This document shows, in pieces, positions 10,448 through 18,756 of a stretch of 64,000 nucleotides of DNA (positions within the stretch are counted from its first letter, which is position 1; each line of letters starts with the position of its first letter). The DNA is taken from contig NZ_JABXKK010000100.1 in the NCBI RefSeq assembly GCF_017115045.1, forward strand, positions 62,001-126,000, read 5' to 3'. Origin of the DNA: Nostoc sp. NMS8. Its GTDB lineage: Bacteria > Cyanobacteriota > Cyanobacteriia > Cyanobacteriales > Nostocaceae. Under the pieces are notes generated by a model. That model made no database searches. It was not told the DNA's origin and worked only from the letters and a program-made list of their open reading frames with translations. The position numbers were made by a program, and so were the translations under genes.

Positions 10448-10474
10448 AGTTGTTGGTTGAAGATGAATGCCAGG

Positions 10475-10511
10475 CAGTCTTGGCAAAAGTTTTTCACTTT
10501 TGCCAAGACTG
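10475..10511 (+). terminator. 16-bp hairpin after leuB
   Basis: A perfect stem CAGTCTTGGCAAAAGT with its complement and a 5-base loop TTTTC lies 27 bases past the leuB stop. There is no T-run after it, so it may act as an RNA 3' end stabiliser or a factor-assisted terminator. Confidence 0.65.
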
Positions 10512-10699
10512 CGATTTCCTCAACGTAAAACGTCTATAGAGGTTTCCTAAACTCAGGTTTTATGGCTAAATCCCGCTTCGTTAGGGAATTACGAATTACG
10601 AATTGCGAATTTTAAAGTGCAACCTGGGCAATTTGGCAACCTTTGCTAAAAGTTTCGGGTAGACTAGAGGGAAATCTAGCAATCAAATAACAGTCGATA

Positions 10700-10960
10700 G
10701 TGTACGCATTACGACAAGGACAAGCAACTTTTACCGCCCCAAAGAACCAGTCACCTTTGATTGATCCCGCCGTAATCAGAGCCGCTGGGCAGATTTACTA
10801 CACTCACTGTGAAGTACATCCCGAAATAGCTGGGCAACCTTCCGGTGTAGCAATTAATCGCATGACTCATCGAGGTAAGGTTATTTTTACTAACCAACCA
10901 GTTCTATTACCTCAAGAATGTTTTGTGCCCTTGAGTCAAATTGAATCGCACATGTATTAG
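10700..10960 (+). CDS. Conserved small cyanobacterial protein, unknown function
   Basis: An 86-residue soluble protein starting at GTG 10700. I recognise no domain. Its composition is normal, with two Cys, several His and the segment INRMTHRGKVIFTNQPVLLP in the second half. There is no signal peptide or membrane segment. It lies between leuB and the prepilin peptidase gene on the same strand, with about 110 bases of heptamer repeats behind it. Coding is judged from sensible codon use and length rather than from family knowledge. Confidence 0.65.
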   Translation: MYALRQGQATFTAPKNQSPLIDPAVIRAAGQIYYTHCEVHPEIAGQPSGVAINRMTHRGKVIFTNQPVLLPQECFVPLSQIESHMY

Positions 10961-10968
10961 TCATTGGG

Positions 10969-11069
10969 CATTGGTCATTAGTCATTAGTCATTAATCATT
11001 AGTTCTGGACAAAGGACGAAAGATAAACGACAAATGACACAGGACAAATGACAAAGGACAAATGACTGT
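10969..11069 (+). repeat. Heptamer tandem repeats (STRR type)
   Basis: Runs of TCATTAG units (10976-11000), then imperfect repeats of GACAAATGACA/AAAGGACAAATGAC up to the start codon of the next gene. Short tandem heptamers like these are characteristic of Nostocales intergenic DNA. The second block leaves no ordinary ribosome binding site before the ATG at 11070. Confidence 0.8.
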
Positions 11070-11891
11070 ATGGACATTTTGTTCGCCATTCCGGCGAGTG
11101 TAATGATCTTTGCTTTAGGTGCATCTATTGGTAGTTTTCTCAATGTTATTGTTTATCGGCTACCTGCTGGGTTGTCAATTCTTTGGCCACCTTCTCGTTG
11201 TCCTAAATGCTTAAACCAGCTAAAAGCTTACGACAATGTACCAGTATTCGGCTGGATTTCCTTAAAAGGGCGGTGTCGATATTGCAAAAGCAAAATTTCT
11301 GTCCGTTATCCCGTGGTAGAAGGGGTAACGGGCATAATTTTTTTACTGATTTTTTTAGTATTTCAAGTTTCGATTTTAACAATAGGCTATTGGGCTTTTT
11401 GTAGTTGGTTATTGGCGCTATCGCTTATCGACCTAGATACAATGACTCTACCCAATCCACTTATTAAGTCGGGTTTGGTTATGGGGATTTTGTTTCAAAT
11501 GGTGGTTGGTTTTTTACCGGAGGCTAGTTCCGTGGCATTGGTAAATCACCTGATGATGGCAATAGTTGGTGCAGTATTGGGCTTATGGTTATTTGAAGCG
11601 ATCGCCTTATTGGGTTCAATTGCTTTTGGTAAAACTGCAATGGGGGCAGGTGACGCCAAGTTAGCAGCCATGATGGGAGCCTGGTTAGGCTGGAAATATT
11701 TGCTCTTGGCTAGTTTTATTGCCTGCGCGCTGGGAGCGTTAATTGGTAGCGGTGCTATGATGCGATCGCGACAAAGGTTAGGACAAAAGATGCCTTTTGG
11801 CCCTTTTCTGGCTTTAGGATCTGTGATTACTCTGTTTAGCGGCGAAGCCATCTTGTCTAGCTACCTGCGGTTATTTTTTCCAGCATCTTGA
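11070..11891 (+). CDS. pilD: Type IV prepilin peptidase (A24 family)
   Basis: A 273-residue polytopic membrane aspartyl protease that cleaves and N-methylates prepilins. Seen: N-terminal membrane helix with GASIGSFLNVIVYRLP, the zinc ribbon cysteines in RCPKC (about 42-45) and CRYCK (about 70-74), the first catalytic Asp in LIDLDTM, and the second in the GAGDAKL motif near residue 195. About seven membrane segments, full family length. It serves type IV pili and probably pseudopilins. A GC-rich repeat follows directly. Confidence 0.93.
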   Translation: MDILFAIPASVMIFALGASIGSFLNVIVYRLPAGLSILWPPSRCPKCLNQLKAYDNVPVFGWISLKGRCRYCKSKISVRYPVVEGVTGIIFLLIFLVFQVSILTIGYWAFCSWLLALSLIDLDTMTLPNPLIKSGLVMGILFQMVVGFLPEASSVALVNHLMMAIVGAVLGLWLFEAIALLGSIAFGKTAMGAGDAKLAAMMGAWLGWKYLLLASFIACALGALIGSGAMMRSRQRLGQKMPFGPFLALGSVITLFSGEAILSSYLRLFFPAS

Positions 11892-11950
11892 TGAGGAGAA
11901 TAGCAATGCCCAATGCCCTTCAGGAGTGCTGAGTGGGGAAGAAGCAAGGG

Positions 11951-12014
11951 AACAGGGAGAAGAATTTTCCCCTCCGCCCCCCGCACCCTGCCCCTCTGCA
12001 TCTTTTCAATGCCC
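11951..12014 (+). repeat. GC-rich 3'-end repeat, copy 1
   Basis: The sequence GGGAGAAGAATTTTCCCCTCC, then a C-rich stretch and CTTTTCAATGCCC, is nearly identical at 18563-18622 and 60711-60775 and inverted at 56361-56433. All copies lie close to stop codons; this one starts 60 bases after the prepilin peptidase gene. Confidence 0.85.
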
Positions 12015-12111
12015 AATTCCCCATTCCTCTTGACTTATACCCGTGGTGAATGCGCTACTCTTGTACTATGGTTTAGAGTAGAGTTAGCAATTAAGCTAAA
12101 TAAAACTGCCA

Positions 12112-12459
12112 ATGGTGTTTAATCCTGACTTTTTGAATGACAACTCCGAGGAACACCCTAATCAACTTCTTTCCGACCACTCTGAGGAATACCCCAATCA
12201 GTTACTCAAATATCTACAGCATCAGTCTCCTGATGTTTTAGCTAGGGTTGCTCAGTCTGCCAGCCCCGAAATTAAACAAATCATCTCGCAAAATGTTCAA
12301 GGGCTAGTGGGAATGCTCCCGGCAGAAAATTTTAACGTGCAAATCACGACAGATCGGGAGAACTTAGCTGGACTTCTAGCGTCGGCAATGATGACAGGGT
12401 ATTTTCTGCGCCAGATGGAACAAAGAATGCAGTTAGAGCATTTGTCTAATGGTCAATAA
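12112..12459 (+). CDS. DUF760 family protein
   Basis: A 115-residue protein of the DUF760 family of cyanobacteria and plastids, function unknown. The conserved part spans residues 32-108, with LLKYLQHQSPDVLARVAQSA, VQGLVGMLP and GLLASAMMTGYFLRQME. The N-terminus carries an internal duplication: HPNQLLSDHSEE is repeated as YPNQLLKYL. Start ATG 12112. It converges with the downstream HtrA-type protease gene, with a shared inverted heptamer repeat between them. Confidence 0.85.
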   Translation: MVFNPDFLNDNSEEHPNQLLSDHSEEYPNQLLKYLQHQSPDVLARVAQSASPEIKQIISQNVQGLVGMLPAENFNVQITTDRENLAGLLASAMMTGYFLRQMEQRMQLEHLSNGQ

Positions 12460-12461
12460 TT

Positions 12462-12500
12462 AATAGTCAATAGTCAAACATTCTGGGACTATTGACTATT
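12462..12500. terminator. Inverted heptamer repeat between convergent genes
   Basis: A 14-bp perfect inverted repeat (12462-12475 and 12487-12500), built from AATAGTC heptamers, fills the 43 bases between two convergent stop codons. A bidirectional terminator is the natural reading, though it lacks long T-runs. Confidence 0.55.
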
Positions 12501-12502
12501 GA

Positions 12503-13711
12503 TTATTTCCTTTCAGGATAAGCTCCTAATTTTACTTTGAAGGTTTGAATTTTACTGCTGCGGTTGACTTCGAGCGCTATTATGTCCCCAACTTTGCTGG
12601 ACTCTACTAGCCTCTGAACTTGGGCTGAGGTTTTGACTGGTCTACCGTTAACTTTTTGAATCACGTCTCCAGGAAGCAATGCTCCACGCTTGGCTGGAGA
12701 ATCGTCTGTTACGCCTTTAATGACAATCCCCGCATCCTGCTGAATGTTCAGTTGATTGTCTTGATTGATCTGCTGTCTTCTGATAGGAGAAAGGTCTGCC
12801 ATTTCAATACCCAAAAAGGGATGTTCCACATGCCCTTTGGTAAAAAGTTCATTGGCAACGCGGGCGGCGGTTTCAATAGGGATAGCGAAACCGAGTCCTT
12901 GAGCATCAGCGCGGATAGCAGTGTTAATACCAATGACTTCACCTTGAGCGTTTAACAAGGGGCCACCAGAATTACCAGGGTTAATCGCAGCATCAGTTTG
13001 GATAAAGCTAACTCGCTTATCTGGGACACCAACTTGAGTGCTGGTGCGATCGGTAGCGCTGATAATGCCCATAGTGACAGTATTATCCAAACCTAGAGGA
13101 TTGCCAATAGCGATCGCCCATTGTCCCGGTATCAAGTTTTGCGAATTGCCCAGTTTTACCGTTGGCAAATTATTCGCTTTAATTTTTACCACTGCCACAT
13201 CTGTCACAGAATCAACTCCGACCACCTTTCCCTCTAAACTCCGACCATCCTTAAGAGTTACTTGTACTGTATCGGTATCTGCCACCACATGAGCGTTAGT
13301 GAGTAATTCGCCATCTTCACTCAAAATAAATCCCGATCCCGTACCGCGCTCAATGCGTTCTTGAGGAATTGGTTGATCATCTTCTCCAAAAAATCGTCGT
13401 AAGAGGGGATTTTTCAACGCGTCAGAGATAGGATTAGCTACTTTGCGAGTGGCATTAATTCGCACCACAGCCGGGCCAACTTTTTGCACTGCCGTCGCAA
13501 TAAAATTCACATTATCGCCCCCAGTAGCACTAGTTGCTCCATTTGGAGAATTCGGAACTACGGATTCTGGAGGCGAAGACATCGTTACATTTTTTAACTG
13601 TTGGAACGATCGGTTCTGTGGCAGGAGATAGTGACTGCCAAACAAGCCTGCACCACCGCCAATCACTAGTAAAAATACATAAACCGCCAGTTGCTTTAAG
13701 GATAACTTCAT
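12503..13711 (-). CDS. HhoA/HhoB/HtrA-type serine protease
   Basis: A 402-residue DegP-family protease from ATG 13711; an in-frame TTG at 13735 would add 8 residues. Seen: one N-terminal membrane/signal segment (about residues 5-27), a Ser/Pro/Asn-rich linker, the trypsin-like domain with catalytic His141 (TNAHVV), Asp171 (TDVAVVK) and Ser248 (NPGNSGGP), and one PDZ domain at about 290-385. The single PDZ and membrane anchor match the cyanobacterial Deg proteases, which degrade or refold envelope proteins under stress. Which paralogue (HtrA, HhoA or HhoB) cannot be fixed from this window alone. Confidence 0.94.
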   Translation of the reverse strand: MKLSLKQLAVYVFLLVIGGGAGLFGSHYLLPQNRSFQQLKNVTMSSPPESVVPNSPNGATSATGGDNVNFIATAVQKVGPAVVRINATRKVANPISDALKNPLLRRFFGEDDQPIPQERIERGTGSGFILSEDGELLTNAHVVADTDTVQVTLKDGRSLEGKVVGVDSVTDVAVVKIKANNLPTVKLGNSQNLIPGQWAIAIGNPLGLDNTVTMGIISATDRTSTQVGVPDKRVSFIQTDAAINPGNSGGPLLNAQGEVIGINTAIRADAQGLGFAIPIETAARVANELFTKGHVEHPFLGIEMADLSPIRRQQINQDNQLNIQQDAGIVIKGVTDDSPAKRGALLPGDVIQKVNGRPVKTSAQVQRLVESSKVGDIIALEVNRSSKIQTFKVKLGAYPERK

Positions 13712-14122
13712 AATTTTTTTACTCAAGGACAGCAATGCAGTTGCTAATTTCTAAGTGTAGTCAAGCTAACGGCAAGTGGACAGATCAATTTACGGGAAAT
13801 TGGGCATTGGGAACTGGGGACTGGGGATTGGGGATTGGGGATTGGGTATTGAATATTAGAAAACTCTTTTCTAAACCTCGTGCATGTTGAAACCTAGAGT
13901 TTTGAATTATTCTGTTGTGTTATTGCGACATTCGTTCTTAGCGTTCCCGCAGGGTAGGAAGCAATCGCAAAACTTTGGTAAAAACTACAGTTCTCAAGTT
14001 AGACGAGGTTTAGTCCCTATTTCTTAGTTCCCACTTCCGATCTCCTAGTCCCTAGTCCCCAATCCCCAATCCCCACTCTTCCCATCTAAAATCTAAAGTT
14101 AATGCGCTATTGACCTTTATAC
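13712..14122. other. Divergent intergenic region with inverted heptamer blocks
   Basis: This 411-base region separates two divergently transcribed envelope genes. 13810-13852 holds GGGGATT heptamer repeats; 14046-14083 holds their inverted complement (CCCCAAT units), so the two blocks could pair across 200 bases. Between them, 13930-13970 contains a GTTCCCGCAGGGTAGGAAGC dispersed-repeat-like sequence. No promoter could be assigned. Confidence 0.7.
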
Positions 14123-15016
14123 ATGACTTTACTCTTTCGTCAACTGTTTCTCTGTAGCTTAGTTAGCGCCTTGGGCCTAGTAAGCATACTGCCATACTCG
14201 AACAGTGCTAACGCTGCTGTAGGTGGTTGCCCAATTCCAGCCTTATCTCGCTTCCAACGCCATAAAGTTGTTCGTGGCGAAACTTTGGAGAGCATAGCGC
14301 AGCGCTACAATCTCATTCCTACAACTATTATCGGCATGAATCCAGCTTTGCAGAATGGTGGGATTGCAGCCGTTGGGAGTGTGCTTCAAATTCCTCCCTA
14401 CAATGGGATTGTAGTCGAAGTCCCTCGCGGTGAAACTTGGCGACAAGTAGCGGCACAATACAAAGTTCGTGCTGATAGCCTTTTTGAGGTGAATGGCTGC
14501 CAACCAGACCCCAGAATCGTATTTGTTCCGGGGGTAAACTGGTCGCCCAATGGTGTTGTAACTAAATCCCCTTTACCCAGTGATGCAGGTACACCAAATC
14601 GAGCATCGCTATCTGGATATCCCTTAGCACAAGTGACGACAGTGGGATTAGCTTACGGCTGGCAAATTAATCCTGCGACAGGTGAAGTTTTCTTCCATAG
14701 TGGTATTGACTTATTAGCACCAGTTGGTACAAATGTGCAAGCGATCGCACTTGGAACCGTAGCCTTTGCCAGCGATCAAGGTTCTTATGGCAAGTTGGTC
14801 ATTATTAACCACAGTGGCGGACTCCAAAGCCGCTACGCCCAGCTTGACAGCATCAAAGTTACTGTCGGTCAGCAAGTGAAAAAAGGAGACTTACTAGGAA
14901 CAGTAGGCACTAGTGGAAAACCAACATCCACTCAACCGCATCTCCATTTTGAAGTGCGTTCTAGCTCATCTCTGGGTTGGGTAGCAGAAGATCCCAAGGG
15001 TTATTTGAAGAAATAG
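14123..15016 (+). CDS. LysM and M23 (lysostaphin-type) peptidase, exported
   Basis: A 297-residue protein with a signal peptide (residues 1-31, ending SANAA), two LysM-like repeats at about 46-90 and 93-130 for peptidoglycan binding, and an M23 zinc metallopeptidase domain at about 175-290. Zinc ligands are visible in HSGID (His near 193) and HLHFEV (near 274). It resembles NlpD/EnvC-type factors. The domain may cut peptidoglycan bridges or activate amidases during cell division; both metal motifs are complete, so it could be an active enzyme. Confidence 0.92.
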   Translation: MTLLFRQLFLCSLVSALGLVSILPYSNSANAAVGGCPIPALSRFQRHKVVRGETLESIAQRYNLIPTTIIGMNPALQNGGIAAVGSVLQIPPYNGIVVEVPRGETWRQVAAQYKVRADSLFEVNGCQPDPRIVFVPGVNWSPNGVVTKSPLPSDAGTPNRASLSGYPLAQVTTVGLAYGWQINPATGEVFFHSGIDLLAPVGTNVQAIALGTVAFASDQGSYGKLVIINHSGGLQSRYAQLDSIKVTVGQQVKKGDLLGTVGTSGKPTSTQPHLHFEVRSSSSLGWVAEDPKGYLKK

Positions 15017-15027
15017 GTTTGTTTTTA

Positions 15028-15097
15028 AACGCAGAGGGACGCAAAGGAAATCTCTGTGTTCCTCTGCGAAACCTTCGCGATCCTTTGCGTTAAAAAA
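15028..15097. repeat. Alternating inverted repeat between convergent genes
   Basis: Two related units (ACGCAGAGG and ACGCAAAGG) are followed by their complements in the order A, B, A', B', so alternative hairpins or a pseudoknot are possible. It ends in a run of A (T-run for the opposite strand) and overlaps the stop codon of the next gene, which suits a bidirectional terminator. Confidence 0.55.
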
Positions 15098-16124
15098 ATG
15101 CTATATTTTCGCTAGATTTTACGATGTGCATTCCTGCATCTGCAAACCTTGTAAATGCTGCATCTGCTTGTTCTGTGTAGTCCACAACACCAGGGACAAC
15201 AACAGGAGAAGTACTATCTTCTAGCAGATAGATTTTTTGAGCAAGGGCAGCATCTACCTGTTTAATTTCTGTTAATAAATCGTCTATTGTCCAGGCGACG
15301 CAGTGACTTTTAGCTTGACCACCAATAATTACTGCATCATATTCTAAAAGTTGTTTAATTAGGCGCGTGTTCTTTTGAGCAAGTGGACGTTGTTCAAAAT
15401 CTTCCAACACCTCTGGACGCAAAATAGAATAATTTTCTGTTAAGGGATTCTCACCTTTGATTTCAAATTGCGTCTGACTCTGACGAGCAATCCCGTGAAA
15501 AAATATCGCTTCTTCTACCGATGGAACTAAAGCATGACCAATACCACCCAACATAGAATGATAAGGCCAAACAGTGAGGGGATATTTCCCATCTTGATTA
15601 AGTTTTTTAAGGTAATGATAAGCGTGTTTTTCTAATAATTCATAATCCCCATTAGTAACACTGTTAGCAACTGCTGGGTTAACTTTCCAGATACCTTGTT
15701 GAATATCTGCTGGTGTGATGCTAGTCGCTGCTGGAGTGGGATGTTCTCCGGCAGCGTTCACCCAAAAGATTGGATGGAATATTTGCGTTGCTGTGTGAGT
15801 ATCTAGAGTTGGTACAATTTTCGTAATTACTCCCAAGTTTCGATAGATAAACTCACATAATCTGACGTTATCATCCACCGCCGCATTCCCGGATTTTCCA
15901 CCTACAAATAATTCAAATCCAGGGATGCAGAAGGTGTTTTGGACATCAATTAACAGTAAGCAAATATGAGTTTTATCTAAAGATGCAGGTTTTATATCGT
16001 GTTGTTGTGCCCAGATTTCAGCTTCGGCGGCACGTTCTTGGTAAGGTACGCGCCAGACTTTGCCCACTTCTTCAGGGTTAAAGTGTGAGGGAATTAGTAT
16101 TTGGGGTGTTATTTGGGTGTTCAT
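15090..16124 (-). CDS. Isochorismatase/nicotinamidase-like cysteine hydrolase
   Basis: A 344-residue protein from ATG 16124 (a GTG at 16136 would add four residues). Motifs of the isochorismatase-like fold are LLLIDVQNTFC near residue 60, with the catalytic Asp, and GGQAKSHCVAWT near 270, with the likely nucleophilic Cys. It is about 130 residues longer than standard nicotinamidases, with a large insertion in the middle. Plausible substrates are amides such as nicotinamide, but the extra length argues for a distinct subfamily. It is monocistronic. Confidence 0.82.
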   Translation of the reverse strand: MNTQITPQILIPSHFNPEEVGKVWRVPYQERAAEAEIWAQQHDIKPASLDKTHICLLLIDVQNTFCIPGFELFVGGKSGNAAVDDNVRLCEFIYRNLGVITKIVPTLDTHTATQIFHPIFWVNAAGEHPTPAATSITPADIQQGIWKVNPAVANSVTNGDYELLEKHAYHYLKKLNQDGKYPLTVWPYHSMLGGIGHALVPSVEEAIFFHGIARQSQTQFEIKGENPLTENYSILRPEVLEDFEQRPLAQKNTRLIKQLLEYDAVIIGGQAKSHCVAWTIDDLLTEIKQVDAALAQKIYLLEDSTSPVVVPGVVDYTEQADAAFTRFADAGMHIVKSSENIAFF

Positions 16125-16194
16125 ATAATTCTGCACTTATGTTGATAATTACTAGGCTTGACTAAGTTAAATATAATACTTTACAAAGTTTTTA

Positions 16195-17127
16195 CTACAA
16201 TATTCCCCTTCCTTCTTTACTGTGCAAAAATGCAGCAATTTGTGCGGCTGACTTCAATTTAACAAGCTGTTGACATCCAAAATGCGGACATTGCAGGTAA
16301 AACATATCTATAACAACATCTGAGTGATTGCGTTTTTCACGTAAGACCATAGGCACATGATGTATGGGGCATAGTACATCGCTGTTTTCTACCTTCAAAT
16401 ACTGTCTAACACGATCAACCACTGTAATTTGGATATTTTTAGGTGTAAAACTCTGACTTAGTTCGGCATTTGATAACTTAAGTTCATAGACATTTGCTTT
16501 GTGCATTAAACCAATATCCTGCGTAGAAAAATTCTGTGTACCTCTACATTGAGTATTTGCATGATTGTAATAGCCAATACATGACCAGAAAAAGTCATTT
16601 AACATCAATAAACTGCCGTCAGGTCGATTTTTATGTTGTAAAAACATTGGTCTGCCACACCCGCATTGCTTTTCAAGAACAACTTGCCCCATGTGAAACT
16701 GAAGTATGTGAGCTTTATCATTGTTCAAGAATGATGTTTCATATCTATCAGGATTTTTTACTTGTTCGGCTACGACTTCCTCAGTTTTAGCCTTTTGCCA
16801 CTGCTCAAACTTATCCTCACGTTGTTTTTTTAATTCTTGGAGTTTCTCTAGCTCAGTTCGCTTTAGCAGTCCATCACGCGCCCGCTTTTTCTCAAGTTCC
16901 GTTTCCTGAAGGTCAATATTCTTGATGTCAATTTGAATATTTACAGTAACAGGAGTTGGACTCGGCGCAGTCTGATTTTCTTTAACTCTTTCCTGGAAAC
17001 GCTCATCAACAATGCTATTAATATGGTTTTTGGTTGCTTGATGGACAGTTTTGGTTATTTGATTGACAGTGCGGATTGCCTTCATGACAATAGCTCCAGC
17101 ACTAAAAATTGCTTCGATAAATCCCAT
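16195..17127 (-). CDS. Uncharacterised protein with coiled coil and two zinc-ribbon-like motifs
   Basis: A 310-residue protein, no family recognised. Residues 1-30 are hydrophobic/amphipathic; residues 70-125 are a highly charged helix (KKRARDGLLKRTELEKLQEL) likely forming a coiled coil. Then come two Cys/His clusters: CGCG (near 154), WSC and TQC (near 182-194), and CPIHHVPM (near 252) with QCPHFGC (near 280). They look like topoisomerase-type zinc ribbons. A role in nucleic-acid or protein binding is inference. It sits alone between the hydrolase gene and divergent ispG. Confidence 0.7.
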   Translation of the reverse strand: MGFIEAIFSAGAIVMKAIRTVNQITKTVHQATKNHINSIVDERFQERVKENQTAPSPTPVTVNIQIDIKNIDLQETELEKKRARDGLLKRTELEKLQELKKQREDKFEQWQKAKTEEVVAEQVKNPDRYETSFLNNDKAHILQFHMGQVVLEKQCGCGRPMFLQHKNRPDGSLLMLNDFFWSCIGYYNHANTQCRGTQNFSTQDIGLMHKANVYELKLSNAELSQSFTPKNIQITVVDRVRQYLKVENSDVLCPIHHVPMVLREKRNHSDVVIDMFYLQCPHFGCQQLVKLKSAAQIAAFLHSKEGRGIL

Positions 17128-17306
17128 GTTCGTTCTTTTTGAATAGATTTTTCATTTACTAGGGTTCCCTAAAGGCTAAGAAGATTGTTATTTTCTCCAT
17201 TTTTTTCTATAGTAATCGTCCAAAAAAGCGCTAGCTGTGGCAATCTGGGAAACAGAGATTTATTAAATCTGATATTTGAGCTACAGCAAATTTACCTAAT
17301 CAGGTT

Positions 17307-18533
17307 ATGCAAACTCTGCCCACAGTAAACACTTCAAGCATCACATCACCTCAAGCCACCTTTGATACAACTATCAAACGGCGTAAAACCCGTCCTGTAA
17401 AGGTGGGAAATGTCACCATTGGCGGCGGCTACCCCGTTGTAGTGCAGTCAATGATTAACGAAGACACTCTTGATATTGATGGTTCCGTGGCTGGTATTCG
17501 TCGTCTGCACGAAATAGGCTGCGAAATTGTCCGCGTTACAGTGCCAAGTATGGCTCATGCTAAAGCTTTAGGGGAAATTAAACAAAAATTAATTAAAACT
17601 TACCAAGACGTGCCAATTGTGGCTGATGTCCATCACAATGGGCTAAAAATCGCCGTGGAAGTCGCCAAGCACATAGAGAAAGTACGGATTAATCCAGGTT
17701 TGTATGTGTTTGAAAAGCCAAACATCAATCGAACTGAATATACTAAAAGCGAATTTGACGAAATTGGCGATAAAATCCGGGAAACCTTAGAACCTCTAGT
17801 AGTTTCTTTGCGCGATCAAGGAAAATCGATGCGAATTGGGGTAAATCACGGTTCCCTCGCAGAGAGAATGCTATTTACTTACGGTGACACTCCCGAAGGA
17901 ATGGTGGAATCTGCCATAGAATTCATCCGCATCTGTGAATCTTTGGATTTCCACAACTTGGTAATTTCTATGAAAGCCTCACGAGTCCCGGTGATGGTCG
18001 CCGCCTATCGCCTCATCGCCAAGCGTATGGATGAACTGGGTATGGATTATCCGCTACATTTAGGCGTTACCGAAGCCGGTGATGGCGAATACGGGCGAAT
18101 TAAATCCACGGCTGGTATTGCTACCTTACTTGCTGATGGCATTGGCGATACAATTCGCGTGTCACTTACAGAAGCACCAGAAAAAGAAATCCCCGTCTGC
18201 TACAGCATTCTCCAAGCTTTGGGATTGCGAAAAACGATGGTGGAATATGTCGCTTGTCCCTCCTGTGGACGCACTTTGTTTAACCTAGAAGAAGTGCTGC
18301 ACAAAGTTCGGGAAGCCACTAAACACCTAACTGGGTTAGACATTGCAGTTATGGGTTGCATTGTCAATGGCCCGGGAGAAATGGCCGATGCCGACTATGG
18401 TTATGTCGGCAAAACACCCGGTTACATTTCTTTGTATCGTGGTCGAGAAGAAATTAAAAAAGTCCCAGAAGATAAAGGTGTAGAGGAATTAATTAACCTT
18501 ATTAAGGCAGATGAACGCTGGGTAGAACCTTAA
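17307..18533 (+). CDS. ispG: 4-hydroxy-3-methylbut-2-enyl diphosphate synthase (GcpE)
   Basis: A 408-residue iron-sulfur enzyme of the MEP isoprenoid pathway, which in cyanobacteria uses ferredoxin. Seen: N-terminal RRKTRPVKVGNVTIGGGYPV, VADVHHNG, RINPG, VTEAGDGEYGRIKS, and the three [4Fe-4S] cysteines in YVACPSCGR (two) and VMGCIVNGPGEMADADYG (one). Full family length. ispD of the same pathway is at 57175, unlinked. A GC-rich repeat begins 30 bases after the stop. Confidence 0.97.
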   Translation: MQTLPTVNTSSITSPQATFDTTIKRRKTRPVKVGNVTIGGGYPVVVQSMINEDTLDIDGSVAGIRRLHEIGCEIVRVTVPSMAHAKALGEIKQKLIKTYQDVPIVADVHHNGLKIAVEVAKHIEKVRINPGLYVFEKPNINRTEYTKSEFDEIGDKIRETLEPLVVSLRDQGKSMRIGVNHGSLAERMLFTYGDTPEGMVESAIEFIRICESLDFHNLVISMKASRVPVMVAAYRLIAKRMDELGMDYPLHLGVTEAGDGEYGRIKSTAGIATLLADGIGDTIRVSLTEAPEKEIPVCYSILQALGLRKTMVEYVACPSCGRTLFNLEEVLHKVREATKHLTGLDIAVMGCIVNGPGEMADADYGYVGKTPGYISLYRGREEIKKVPEDKGVEELINLIKADERWVEP

Positions 18534-18562
18534 AGGGAGCAGGGGAGAAGCAAGGGAGCAGA

Positions 18563-18622
18563 GAGCAGGGAGAAGAATTTTCCCCTCCGCCCCCCGCACT
18601 CTGCCCCTCTGCCTCTTTTCAA
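18563..18622 (+). repeat. GC-rich 3'-end repeat, copy 2
   Basis: Nearly identical to the copies at 11951-12014 and 60711-60775, starting 30 bases after ispG. It differs by a few bases (CACTCTG for CACCCTG). Confidence 0.85.
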
Positions 18623-18756
18623 CCCCCAATCCCCCAATTTGCCAGATTGTCAAGTATTTTGTGTAAATTAGGAATACATACTCCGTCTGTACAGTGGTAG
18701 CCTGTGTTAGATTGAGCATACTGACTATAAATTTTCCCTCTGATGCAGCTGTCATT

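Noticed and set aside
13038..13631. Plus-strand ORFs opposite the HtrA-type protease
   Set aside because: They are reverse-strand shadows of a clearly coding frame with full catalytic motifs.
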